Of a DNA stretch of 64,000 bases, positions 1 through 11,707 are shown piece after piece; position 1 is the stretch's first letter, and the number at the start of each line of letters is the position of its first letter. The translations under genes and the position numbers were made by a program. The stretch is taken from the NCBI GenBank assembly GCA_003049465.1, contig PYSS01000092.1, forward strand, positions 62,001-126,000, written 5' to 3'. Source of the DNA: Magnaporthiopsis rhizophila. Lineage: Eukaryota; Ascomycota; Sordariomycetes; Magnaporthales; Magnaporthaceae. The notes below the pieces were generated by a model. That model made no database searches. It was given only the letters and a program-made list of their open reading frames with translations, and had not been told where the DNA came from.

Positions 1-2317
1 CAACGCAAGCCCGCAGGCAATTAAAGAAGGAAGATATGGATATGAAATGGCCAGTCTAGATTGGCCCAGGAGGGCATGACACTGTCCTATCGCTGGCCGA
101 GCAACGCAATCTGGTTGGTGGTGGTCTCCTTCTTGAGACTGGTGTGCAGGCACGGCGATTCACTCCCGTTCTCCGAAAGCTGGTTCTGTAACTGTTAGGG
201 GAGCGTCCAACATGGAGACTGCGGGCCCGTCCGGGTACAGTCAGGCAAAGGGAAAACGAGCACTTTGACTGAGGACGTTCATCAGGGCCAAGCGCAGCCT
301 TTAATATACCAGGCACTGCAATAATAACATGAATGAATGGAGAGACACAGTGCGGCGTCCGGTCCCACGCCAATGGTAGGAGGGAACAGTGCAGTTCGGC
401 TCTTGCGGTTGCCGCCGTTGGCTTGCCAGGTTCGCACCACTGAAGGACCGTCGACGGATAGGTCGATCCATCTCTGCCGGCCTCGCCCGGGGCTTAGCCA
501 GCATGCACAATACCAAGACGTGTGACTTAATCCGCTGGTCCTTGTTGCCCATGCAACCCAGAGACCTAAAGAGCACTTTCTTCCTCCTTTAACGCCGGGC
601 ACCAGAGCAGGTGGCCTTTCAAAGCAGACACGCGAGCTGGTCCGCCTAAGGAGGGAAAATCGACTTTGATGGACAAAGGGAATTTCAGTCGATCCGTGCG
701 AGCGGCACGCTGGAATGTGTTTTCCGCACCCCTCCACACTGGGGGCGTCAGGACCATCACCCTGCCAATTGGCGATCCACGGGCAGGAGGAGGGCACTGG
801 CATCTTGGTTCTCCCAAGGCAATCCCTCCTGGGCAGGAAGCCAAACGCGCAGCACACAGGGCTGGTGACACGATTGCAGCCGCCCTGGTTGCGTGGTTGC
901 GTGCTATACAGTACGTCCATACATCCAACATGGAACGTCATCATCTTGTCGGTCAGCGGGAAGACAGAGTGGGTATGGAAGGCCTGTCTCTGATGCTATT
1001 ATTCCCCGGGGACCGAGCCTTGTACACACAGCTTAATGTAAAAAGAGCGTCAGCAGCAGCAGTGGCTTGGGAGCCAGCCGAGGCACTTCAGGCGTTGCTG
1101 TGCCCTGCGTTGCGTCGCATCTTGGGTGGTTCCATGCGAATCCAAGGCCCCCTTGTTGTTGCCAGTTTCCGCTAAAATAAACTCCCCCATGTCTCAAAGC
1201 ACCGCCTGCCCGAACGCCTCCGGGTCTCTCGTCTCTTTCACAGGCGGTTTGACCGGCGAAGTCTCGAAACGCTAGGGAGAGCCTCCTCTGCGCGATATTT
1301 GCCCGCCTTGTAAACGGAGGAGCGAGAAAAAGCAGGCGGCTCGAAATTTGTTCATAACGGAAAGTATTTTCTTTTGACTCAATCGACATCGTCGACCACC
1401 GGCTGTCCCCTGCCCGTCAACGGTGACGACTCTGGTCGTGCACCCTGCGTGCGGTTTCGCACGTGGCGGAGCCTGCTGGTCCATGTTTGCCGCCCTGCCT
1501 TTGGTCCCATGGCTCCATATTGGTCCCCTCCTCGTGCTTCAGTTGCCTGCTGGCTGACTGTCAGGCAGGGTCTTTTTTAGTGCTGCGGCCAGAATTTGTT
1601 TGCTGTGCTCTTTCTGTGGGATTACGAAGCGCAGGGAGGTACCTAGGTATCCAAAAAGAGACGAATGTGTGATGTGGGTGGTGGGGTTGCTTTGTTTCTC
1701 GCGCCGCACCCGAGATTGACTGGCGGATGGAGCACAGGGACGGGTGAGTGGCTTGATGATGGTTTGGCTGGGCTCCCTGCCCGCTTGCCGGTTGCCACAG
1801 GTACTTGTTCGAAAGATCCATCATTTATGGGATTTAATGTCCATCCATCATGGCATCATGTAAACAACCCGCACGCACGACCCGGGAAACTTCGGTAATG
1901 CCATGCCTTAGTTCAGGAAGAGGCCTGGACTGGACCGGGCTCGCCCCTGGTTGCGCGTCCGTGTTGCGGCATAGAAAAAGTAGAAGAAAGAATTTTTAAA
2001 GGACTCTTTGGGCACACACATCTTTGGGCTACCACGACTACGAATCGATAGCCAGCCCTTCTGAGCCTCCTCCTCCTCCTCTTCGTGCTCATCCACAAAG
2101 GTACAATCATCCCATTGTACCCTGGAAGCCCATCTCATCGTAAATCATGCCTGGCGTGGTGGGTTGATTACGCAGGGGTCCAACGGAGCAAGGACCGTGG
2201 ATCTGCGGCGAAGGGGTTCGGGACGTGGAGAAAACATACAAGAGCACAAAAATAAACATGCCCTTTTGCCCGCTGGCGGGGAGACACATCCCCTTTTCTG
2301 CCTTCGATACTTGGGTA

Positions 2318-2349
2318 CCTATCTACCTACCTACCTACCTAACTAACTA
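2318..2349. repeat. CTAC/CTAA tetranucleotide repeat
   Basis: A short microsatellite of CTAC units passing into CTAA units lies in noncoding DNA. No function is implied. Confidence 0.85.
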
Positions 2350-5300
2350 GTGAGAAACCAGCCAACGTCGGTCATCGTGTGCCGCTTCGAACGCGACGAG
2401 AAGGAGGTGGTCCGTCCGTCGCGCCGACTCCCCTCACTCGCAAGGGACTCGAAAAGAGGGCCTCGACAGGAAAACCCTTGAATCCACTCAGCTCTCTCCC
2501 CTCTTTGGGCGCTGGGCTTGGCTATGACGATGGTTGTGTGGGCCGACTAGGCGAGTGGCGAGGCGACGCCAGATACAGAAAAAAAAACGCTCTCCGATGG
2601 ATGGTTCCAGGGCAGGGGTGCCCCCTCCCCCTGGGGATGCGTTAGCGTCATTTCTGGCGCCTCTCTCGTCCGTCGCCCGCATGCGGCTTTGCTCGCGGCC
2701 TCTCTTATTCTCCAGTTTCGCACTTTCAGGGCTGCTGAAGAGGGCCCGGCAGATTTGGGAGCGTGACGACAGGCAGATGGGCGACAACGCTCCTCCAGTC
2801 ACGGTCCATTGGGCGTCAAGCAGCGTATTTATGATCCCGCTCTAGGTTTGTTAAGGAAGCGCGCTCTTCGCACCACCCCATCCATACATATGTTACCAAC
2901 GCAAGTCATGCCGCCGATATCGTCGGAGTTCCTCTGTGCCTCTCTTCCTTCCTTGTGCATAGTGTAGCCCCGGCGTCTGTCAAAACCGCAGCGGGCGCGC
3001 TTTGGTGCATGTAAGCCATCCCTGCGCATGCGAGGCGCGGGAGGGCACGTACAGTTGCTGTAGTGTAGGAGGAAGGATCCCACTCTGGGGGCTGGCGGCA
3101 TTAACTTGACAACTGACATCAGGCTGCTGCTGCTCCAAGTCTTTTGTTCCGGCCCTCGGGGAAGAGTTTCTCTCAGAGGTGGTGGGCAGCCAGGCAGGCC
3201 TGCATGTCTCTCCGTGGGCAGAAACGACGCCGGTCTTTTGGGCACGCCATGCACGGGCCCGCACCTACGACGCCCAGTTCGACGTCGTACATATTGGCGT
3301 GCTTTTCTACGGCGCGACATAAGCGCGCGCACGCATCCGCGCCAACGCCGTCTTCTGCTCTGTGGTGGTGGCGGAAACTGTCCAAAGAAACAAAAATGCT
3401 GTAGTCGAACCCAATGACGAGAGGCTCCTGAAGATGACGGCCGTGCAGCCTCTTCAGGACCATGTCTGAGGCGTCCTGTTCGAGCAATCAGAACTCGGCA
3501 AATGGCACTTCCTTTCCTCGTCCCGTGGCTCCCACACGCGATCCCAGATCCAGAAACCCCCGTGGGCGGACGGCAAGGGTGTCTGTCGATTACTGATTTA
3601 CCGTTCCAGACGGGGCACTTTGGTCACATTGGACGCATCCGAGTTGTCCGCCCACCACCCGCCCGTTTGCCTGATAGCTAATAATGGGGGGAAAAGTGTG
3701 CTTTTTGAGACCAGATGTTTCACGCGATCCCTGAAAATAGAGCCTTCCCCCAAGAGCCGGAAGGAAACAAGGGAAAGAAGGGAAGGCACAAGGAACAAGC
3801 AAGCCATGAGACATGGAATGTTGACCAAAGAGGTACCGTGCCATATGTGCAATACGCACATTATACATTGTCCCAGCTCTAAGGCGTATCCGACGGACCC
3901 CGCCCGCGGATTGCCCCTCCTCTTCCGGCCGCCGAGCCCAAGAGGCCCGCCTTGCAGTCCATGAATAGGATAGAGGTCACTTCGTCTGCTGATCGTCTCA
4001 GCACAGCACCGTCTGCAGGTCCGCCGCACCCAGGCTTTTACGTGGCAGGGCAACACGTCGTGCGTGGGTACGCCGGGTAACACCTGTCTCAACGGATTGA
4101 GCGTTCCCTGACGAAGCAATCATCACTCTGCTGGCATTGTGGCAGTCTACCCGATGCCAAAAAAAAGAGGCCGTCTTACCAGCTGGACGGGGCAAAGTTA
4201 GGTAAGGCGCCAGCCAGTCAGCCAGGGCCAAGTTCACCGGGTTGAACAAAAAAGTGACTGCCTGCCCCTCTCAGCTTACATACCACCTGGCTCCTCCGCC
4301 GTGCGCTCTGCACCACCCGGAACTATACTTGCATGATGCGTGGGAGACGCACAGTAAGGCATGTATTCCTGCAAGAGCCGGCTTCCGATATCCCCATTGG
4401 ACACGCCCGAGGGGATAAAAAAAATATCCGCGTCTAGTGTGATTTTCGTGCCCCGATTTGGCAAGCCGGCCAGAGACAGTCACGCCCACACAACCCTCCA
4501 TGTCTCTTTTTTTTTCCCTTTCCACACGACTCTCACTCACTTTCGTCACTCAATTCCGAGATGGGTGCCTTGAGGCAACGCAAGGTGCACAGAAAAGAAT
4601 CATGTGCTTCCCTCAGGCGAGGCGGCGAGATAATGATGGCTCGCCCGCCCCTCCTTCTTGGGGGATGGGGCAACATTCGCATCCCAATACCACCCTCTCC
4701 TCTTCATCATAGCTGAGCCTGGGCCCTTTTTTTTTGTCTCTCGCAATCCGCCAATGATCAAATAACCAGCCAATTCCGCCACTCATACTACCCTCTTGAT
4801 TAAAAGATTATGCCGGGCTGCCTGCGGACCCGATGAGGAGGCTCGTCGTATTGGGTTGGCGCTCCGGGATTGAGTGTTGTAACCTGTTTATTTCATATGT
4901 TTGTGTTTTCGGTCAAAGGCCCGATTTCAGCCATGGGGCCTGCTTCCTACGTATGTGCTGCAATCCTTGCCCAATAGCAAATGAGAAAGACGTACATGGA
5001 CGAGCTGGCTGAGGTGGGCATGATACTGGTCGACCAAAATGCTGTTGTGTGCCAAGACGAAGCTGCGTCTTTTTGGCTTGGGGGAAGCGATTGCCCCCGT
5101 ATTTCTGCGCTGTGGCCGGTCGATCTCACCCCAGGATTTTAAGATCCGATCCGTCCGCCCATTCTGGCCGCTTGTAAAACGCCCACAGTAGCTCGTGCTC
5201 GAGTTTAGAGTTGGGAAAATAGAACACGATGGAAAACACAAGAGAGTGTCCGACTTCGTTTGGTCTTCTTAGGCTTGGCCAGAGTAGAGAAAAGACAGAC

Positions 5301-5724
5301 GGGATGGATGATCAGCGGTCGGACTCTCGTTTCGTCAAAGATCGGTTGCTATATCTCGGCCCAGCTATCCGTACCACACTGTGTGCTTGCTGGCCCGCAC
5401 TTGTAGATTCCGTCTCACCACCTGCGGCCAAGGAAGCCTCGCTCTGACGCCAGCAGTGCCAGCCACATGCGGGAACCAAACAAAAACAGGTGCCAACACC
5501 GCCAAGCGAAAGAGCCCGATACAGCTCGTCCGGTTGATCGACGATTCAGCCATTCCCGGAATAAGCCACAGGGGGGAAACGAAAAGAGCCAGAAGGAAAA
5601 ATAAAACAAGCAAGAAAATGAGGCACAGTTCTCTCCATGGTGGTTTCTCTGCCCCTCTTGAAACGCTTCCCGAAGCGCCGGCAGCCGGGTCCTTGCCCCA
5701 GAGTTTGCTGTTGGTGCTGGGTGG

Positions 5725-5726
<2 letters not shown>

Positions 5727-5769
<43 letters not shown>
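5727..5769. repeat. (GT)n microsatellite
   Basis: An almost perfect GT dinucleotide tract of about 40 bases. It produces Val-Cys and Thr-His repeats in overlapping frames, which are not real proteins. Its length is likely to vary between strains. Confidence 0.95.
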
Positions 5770-5772
<3 letters not shown>

Positions 5773-6334
5773 TGGGCGTGGCCTTTGCCCTAAACTCTCA
5801 CGGACAAAGCGAAGCTTACACCGCCTGCCCAGATCTCGCCGTCTTTCTTCCACTGTTGCTCAATGACTCGCTCCTTTGCACTGAAAAGAATATCCCAACA
5901 TGACCGTTGCCATGACGCTACCGCTTAACCTTGGCCTTTCTGGGCTGACGTATCCCTCCTCCGCCGGGTCCATTCGGGGTTTGACGCCTCGCGCAGGGGT
6001 GCGACAACGGCACGAAGCATATTGGATAAACGGGCCACCAAGCCTCTGACCTAGATACATGCCTTTGGGATTCTTCCAGCGCCAAGAGGTCCATGTCTCT
6101 ATCATGGTATAGATCAACATGGCGCTATAAAGGAGACGTCTAGTCATGGGTTTAATGTTTAATTCATGCCTGTGTATTGTATATACTTCCTAGTACCTGA
6201 TGTTTCCCCTTTCCCTTCCACCAGCATCCCAGGGAATAAGAAACGCGAAGACGAACGCCACTTACCACCTGCCTCTAAAATCAAAAACAACCCAAGAAAG
6301 TCAACCACAAGCGCAAGTCTAGTTTTCGTCATCA

Positions 6335-7794
6335 TCAAAGCCCCCTCGTGAACACAACCATGCCGCCCTCGCCTCCCCGGCCGTGAAACTCCTCCTCGAG
6401 CCTCGCGGCCGCGATGCGCTGCCTCTGGGGAAACGCGGCCAGGGCGAGCGGCAGGACCGCGTAGCTCGTGGCCATGATGAGGCCGAGGTTGACGGGCATC
6501 GTCAGGCGCGGGCTGCGGCGGAGCCAGTCGGTCCTCTGGAGTCGGACCAGGATCAGGGGCGGGAGCACCATGATGGGCGAGCTGTTGAGCACGCGCGACA
6601 GCGCCGTCTCCCCGACGGCCAGGCGCGCCGCCACCTTGCTCTTGCCGAGCGACTGCACGTCCGACTCGGCCCGGCCCTGCGCCGCCATGCGCTGCTTGTC
6701 GGCCTCGGACAGGACGGGGAACACGTCGATGCCCCTGCGCATCTCCTCCCCCCGCATCAGGAACACGTTGAGCGCGCCCGCGCTGGCCACGGCCGCGAAC
6801 GGCACCAACCGGCCCAGTATCATGCGCGTCGACGGCTTCAGCGACCGCAGCCGGGGGACCAGGCTGTTGAGCCCCACGGCCACCGAGCACGACGCGCCCA
6901 CGGCGAGGAAGTAGGACTGCGCCATCTTGGTGTACGTCAGCGGCGAGGACTTGTTGGCGTTTGCGCTGTTAATGGCTACGTTGAGCGATTGGTTTGCGAT
7001 CTGCCAGAGGACCGTCCCTGTGTTCTGGTCGGTTTTGCGTGTTAGCCTCGACGGCCGTCCGCGAGGTGGAGGGAAGTAGGCAGGTAGTTCCCGTGTGTGT
7101 TCCTTACGCTGAGTCCTGGAGTGAGCATGCCCACTGTCACGACCAGGTTCGAGAGAACAAAGCAGGACATGCGAAAGGGCAGAAAGACCGGTTCTCCAGT
7201 ATCTAGAAAATGAGCCCATATAGTCAGCCGGATTCCCAGGACCTAAAAGCCATCACACCCTCGCAATCACGTAGTGCGGGACTATCCTTCCACATACCTG
7301 GGTGCAGAGTAGAGTCGATAATCTGCTTGGCCTGCCATAGCTCCGGGGTCATTTGTTTTGCATGGCCCTGCTTGTACGAGATCAGGGCCTGCTTGGCTTG
7401 CTCAAGCCCCGACCTGCTGACGAAGAGTGTCCTGCCGGGAAGAAAGACCACCTCGCCGTCAGCGTGCTGTGCCAATGGGCTTGCCACCACTTCATAGACA
7501 TGGCATCCGATGCGATGCCCGTATCGTCTTTTCGCATTTCCCTTCCTGCTCTCTCTGCACGCCCAGGGACGAACGGGCCGGGCTGGAAATTCCTACGACA
7601 AACAGCCATTGGTGTTTTTGTCGAACCGCACTAGCAGGGCACACCTTTTTCTTTGCTCTCCCTTCTCGTCACGGTTTTCCTGCTTCTCACCTCGGGTCCG
7701 TGAGGCCGGCAGCGTGGCGCACGCGACCCCAGTACGTGCTCAGGTCGTACTGCGAGTCGGGGAGCTCGCGATTCCCGGGCAGCGAGGCGGACAT
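6335..7794 (-). CDS. FSF1: Sideroflexin (mitochondrial inner-membrane amino acid carrier)
   Basis: Sideroflexins are mitochondrial inner-membrane carriers; SFXN1 moves serine for one-carbon metabolism. Four exons are inferred: 7794-7691, 7431-7298, 7202-7108 and 7024-6335, giving 340 residues, close to the usual 320-330. Exon 1 opens with MSASLPGNRELPDSQYDLST and carries the family TDPR motif at its end. Exon 2 has the ELWQAKQIIDSTLHP block and exon 3 HPDTGEPVFLPFRMS, split across a junction. Exon 4 has the signature NQSLNVAINSANANKS near residues 122-137, then PFAAVASAGALNVFLMR and the terminal FTRGL. Phases agree at all three junctions. The acceptor at 7025 was chosen over 7018 because only it keeps the frame (LSNTGTVLWQ). 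Substrate preference is inferred from the family. The gene is divergent from the MFS gene. Confidence 0.94.
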
Positions 7795-7866
7795 GTTTTC
7801 GGTCGGCCGCGGTTCGCGGGGAGGGTCTTGAGAGAGTAGTCGCTGCCCTTGTTTGGAGCTAAATAA

Positions 7867-7887
7867 TGTTTGTTTGTTTGTTTGTTT
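7867..7887. repeat. (TTTG)n repeat in sideroflexin leader/promoter
   Basis: Five TTTG units lie about 75-95 bases upstream of the sideroflexin start codon. This is a simple repeat with no known function. Confidence 0.85.
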
Positions 7888-8704
7888 AAGAGATGTTTGT
7901 GGTAGGTAGGTGGTGATATCTGGTGTGAATCCGAGGTCGCTGGTTTTTGCTCGTAGGGCGTTGGGAGCAGAACGCGGCTAGTATCGGCGCTCTACCCGCG
8001 TGAGGGAAGGAGCCGTCACTAGCAAGGACGATGGGTGAACGAACACAGCTCACAGCCAATCTTGCCCGAGAGCTTCACTTTTGCGCCTCTTCCGACGCCT
8101 CCTTCTTGAAGACCTCTGGCTTTTTGCTCTGTGAATCTGGGCTGAGCTACACGACTCTCTATCAAAGGTGCCACCGCGTTGGAGGTTCGTCGTCCCTCGG
8201 GGTGGGACCACAGCGCTGTTCCGGTCTCGGTGATAACGACCGCCCGCCGTCACTCACACGATAAGCCTGAGGAATTTTCAAAACCTGGGGTTGAGGGACC
8301 CCTGTGCTTGCTTCTATCCTGGTGTAGATCGCGCACATCGCCTGTCTCCGTTGCAGTCTGTCTCGGCAAGCCCGGAATTGTCTTTGCTTTGGGCTTGCAT
8401 TCTGCGATGTTGCGGGCAGCGAGGTTTTCGCTTTCATTCACAGTCATCTCGTGTGAATGAATTTCCTGTTCTGGCCTTCCACACCCTCCACTTAATTCAA
8501 ATGAGATTCAGAACGCCAGCCGTCGCATCTGAACACATCTGTGCTTGTATTGACTTCTAAGTATCTACATACGAGTTCTTGCCAGAGGTTACTGGCAGGA
8601 TTAAAAGCTATCTTTGAGAGATATAAGCTGTGAGGGTCAGGCACGCCTCTCTAGGTTGAGACATTCAGATCGCTGCTCATTTTAGGGGTGCTCGCTGCAC
8701 TGGC

Positions 8705-8799
8705 CTCCATGTCATGGAGCGGGGAACTGGAGTTGGCTCCTGCTGGCTCAGTGCCCTGGCCCTGGGCACAGCTGTGCAGCTGCAGGTTCCTGGGGCCAG
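8705..8799. repeat. Run of consecutive short inverted repeats
   Basis: Five small inverted repeats follow one another within 95 bases: CTCCAT/ATGGAG (8705-8719), GGAG/CTCC (8729-8740), GTGCCC/GGGCAC (8751-8769), CAGCTG/CAGCTG (8769-8782) and CTGG/CCAG (8790-8799). The block is more GC-rich than its surroundings and about 400 bases upstream of the MFS start. It could fold as RNA or be a remnant of another element; no family is recognised. Confidence 0.6.
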
Positions 8800-9207
8800 C
8801 CCTGACGACAGCCCTCAACAGCTCTAAAGACGACGCATGCACCCCCCCAGAACGCGGGCTTGGTCTACTACTTCCATGATTGGTGTCATCACAGATTCAT
8901 ATCTCATGTAACACAGCCTAACTATTCCTCGATCAACATGAGTGCCTGCGTAACCACCGACTAAATCGCGTTAATTCTACGAGACCGACGGCAGATGCTG
9001 CAGTGTCGCATTGAGTTTCCCTCCACCCATGGCTAGGTAACTGCCCGGCTATTCCGGGAAGAAGTGTACCGGCTCTTGGACAAGCTCTGACTCCCCTCTA
9101 CGCGGGTCCGCTGGAATAGCATCAACCGCCAGCAAGACATACACCGGCCGCCCTTCCGTCCCACAGAGCCATTGAGCGACAACAGAAACAGCATAGCAGC
9201 AGCAGCC

Positions 9208-11185
9208 ATGGCGACGGCCGCCATCATGCGGCGGCTGCCGTTCGCCGAGTCGACAACGACGCTGCAAGCGGCCACTTACCTGCTCGGCATCTCGCTCTTC
9301 TCCATCTCCTTTCTCGTATTCCTCAACAGCAGCGTCTCCTTTGTCATCACCGACTTGATCGGCGTCAAGCACGGCGTCGGCGACATCGTCGGCACCCTCG
9401 GCTTCGTCGACGAGCTCGTCGCCCTGGTTGCATGCCCGCTCTGGGGCCTCGCCTCGGATCGCCTCGGCGTCCGCAACGTCGCCGTCCTGGGCTACTCCGT
9501 CATCGCCCTCTCGCTCGTCCTCTTCGTCCAGGCCACCAATGTCTACCCCCAGCTGCTCCTGGCCCGGGTCCTGTTTGCCATCGGCGCCACCGCCGCGTAG
9601 GTTTTGTCCCTTGCGAATGTGCCGCTCCCCGTCTAGTCTAGAGCCAAACGACTAACACGAGACCGCGCAACTGTCTATAGCGCCACCATGGTCACCGCCC
9701 TCCTGCCGCCCCTGACCGACGAGTCCGACACGCCCTACAGCCAAGAATCCCCGAGCAAGCTGACGCACACGTCGCGCGACAGCGTCGCCCTCTCCCTCGA
9801 GTCCCAGGAGTCCCAGCTCACCATAACCCCTGGCCGCTTCGCCGCGCAGGAGGAGGCCGAGGGGGACGGCGCACGGCTCTCGGCCGCAGACAGGGGCGAG
9901 GCCGCAAAGCCGTCGGTGCTGGCCGGGCTCGTCGGGCTCTTCACGGGCTGCGGCGCCCTGGTCGCCCTGGTGCTGTTTCTGCCGCTGCCCGTGCGCTTCG
10001 GCCGCACCGAGGGAACCACGTCGGCCCAGGCCGTCGAGTACTCCTTCTACGTCGTCGCCGCCGTCGCCTGCTGCGTCGCCGTCTTCGTCTTCTATGGTCT
10101 GCGCGGAATCAAGGGCGAGGAGGGCAAGGGCTGGAGGCTACTGCTCGGCCTTGCGGAAGAGCCCAGGGACGAGGTGGAGGGCCTGCGCCGGCACAACTCG
10201 ACCGTGCCCTCGGTTAGAGATGTATGTTTTCAGCCCATTGCCAACCCAAACTTGACCTTTCTCTTTGCTAGCCGCTGACCAACCAAACTGCCACTACGAA
10301 CAGAGATATCTCCCTTACGGCCAACTCCTCAGAGACTCGGTCCGACTCGGCTTCACAGACCCGCAGATCGGGCTGGGCTACCTGGGCGGGTTCGTGGCGC
10401 GGGCGTCGACGGTGGCCATCTCTCTCTTCATCCCGCTCTTCGTCAACACCTACTTCATCCGCAACGGCTTCTGCCAGGGCTCCCCGCACGATCCGTCCCC
10501 GGAGCTCCAGAAGGAGTGCCGCGCCGCCTACGTGCTGGCCTCGATGCTGACGGGCGTCGCGCAGCTGTTCGGCCTCATCTGCGCCCCCATCTTCGGCTAC
10601 ATGGCCAGCCGCGCCACGAGATCCGTGAACGTGCCCGTCATCGCCGCCACGTCGTTCGGCATCATCGGCTACCTCGCCTTCCCGAGCCTCCGGTCGCCCG
10701 AGGTCAAGGACGTCAATGGGCGCGGCGGCGGGCCCGCGGTCCTGCTGGCCGTCGTGCTCGTTGGCATCAGCCAGATCGGCGCCATCGTCTGCAGCCTCGG
10801 CTCGCTGGGCAGGGGCGTGCTGACGGTCGACGTGCCCGAGTCGGCCACGCGTGCAAGCGGCGGAGGAAACGGTGCAGGGCCGCAGCAGCCGGCTGGAGAC
10901 GAGACGTCGCCGCTGCTGCCCGCTGACGCAGCTCCTGTTGCCGGCGCCGCCCCGCTTGCGGTGTCGCGGGTGCGCCTCAAGGGGTCCATCGCGGGCGTCT
11001 ACAGCTGGTACGGCGGCGGCGCCATCCTGCTGCTGACGAAGCTGGGCGGCTACCTGTTCGACGAGTGGTCGACGGGCGCGCCCTTTTACATGATGGCTGC
11101 CTTCAACGCCGTGCTGCTGGTGGCCGCCCTCGCCGTGGACGCGGGTCGATTCTACAACCGCTGCGGCTCGGCTCGCCGGGAATAG
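9208..11185 (+). CDS. Major facilitator superfamily transporter
   Basis: This is a 603-residue membrane transporter in three inferred exons: 9208-9596, 9681-10221 and 10304-11185. The start is the first in-frame ATG, in a CAGCC-ATG-G context. Residues 80-89 (GLASDRLGVR) match the MFS motif A, GxxxDRxGxR, in the loop between helices 2 and 3. Hydrophobic segments fill residues 22-130, then a hydrophilic stretch rich in Ser, Glu and Asp (from about residue 135) precedes further helices. A second polar stretch rich in Gly, Ala and Pro lies before the last helices, which end near FYMMAAFNAVLLVAALAVDA. Both introns (84 and 82 nt) are needed, because without them the frame stops at TAG 9598 and shifts again near 10270. 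Neither substrate nor subfamily can be read from the sequence. It shares a divergent promoter with sideroflexin. Confidence 0.86.
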
Positions 11186-11707
11186 CGGGAGCGTTTTGGG
11201 TCGGGCAGGTGGTGAGCTGTGCTATTCATTGATAGTTGGGTTTGGGCTAGGAAAAAAAGGCTACACAAAAGGATAGCACGCATGTCTTTGTGGTAGATAT
11301 TTGTTATGTACCTATGTATGATCCCTTGTCTTAGAGTACGGATCTTGCTTGGGACTCTTGGATGACTCTATGACCAAGACGACGACCGAAGCAGAATATT
11401 AGAAAGGAAAGGCGAAAATAGCCGAGCTAGAAGTCTACCCCCAATGTTAACAGTACATGTCACCCACCTTACATATCAAAGCACCAGAGCGTACGGCAAC
11501 AAGGAGCCAGGCTTTCCAAAGATAACCTAGGTTGATATGAGTACCTATCTCTGTGTGCCTTTCCCATTCCCGTTTCCCCCTTGTTACTTTACAATCTGTC
11601 CTTTTTGAGGACTTATATCCTTCTCTTGTATTTTGCTTCTAACACTTCTTCCCAGTGAGCTTGTTCCTTGCTATACTACTGCTTTGCCCAAGCAGACTTA
11701 CCGCTCT
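11186..11707. other. Convergent 3' intergenic region
   Basis: The 522 bases between the stop codons of the MFS gene and the leftward hypothetical gene are AT-richer and hold only 3' flanking sequence. Nothing else is seen. Confidence 0.6.

Larger units (their letters stand above)
1..6334. other. Long region without a recognisable gene
   Basis: I see no convincing gene in these 6.3 kb. The open frames present are short, rich in Cys, Trp and Arg, lack family motifs and have no consistent intron signals. The stretch holds simple repeats, described separately, and many pyrimidine-rich tracts. The right end contains the 3' flank of the sideroflexin gene, which is transcribed leftward. A spliced, rapidly evolving gene or a noncoding RNA cannot be excluded from sequence alone. 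Confidence 0.5.
7795..9207. other. Divergent intergenic region, sideroflexin / MFS transporter
   Basis: This 1.4 kb space should hold both promoters. I see a TTTG repeat (7867-7887) close to the sideroflexin start and a run of short inverted repeats (8705-8799), reported separately. No credible gene was found. Confidence 0.6.

Noticed and set aside
282..944. 220-codon minus-strand frame near the left edge
   Set aside because: It is rich in Cys, Trp and Arg with no domain and overlaps equally long frames on the other strand.
5365..5866. Overlapping frames of about 160 codons on both strands
   Set aside because: Their length comes from the GT repeat (Val-Cys or Thr-His runs); no motif or splice support.
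6383..7045. 220-codon plus-strand frame
   Set aside because: It is the complement of sideroflexin exon 4, whose protein carries clear family motifs.
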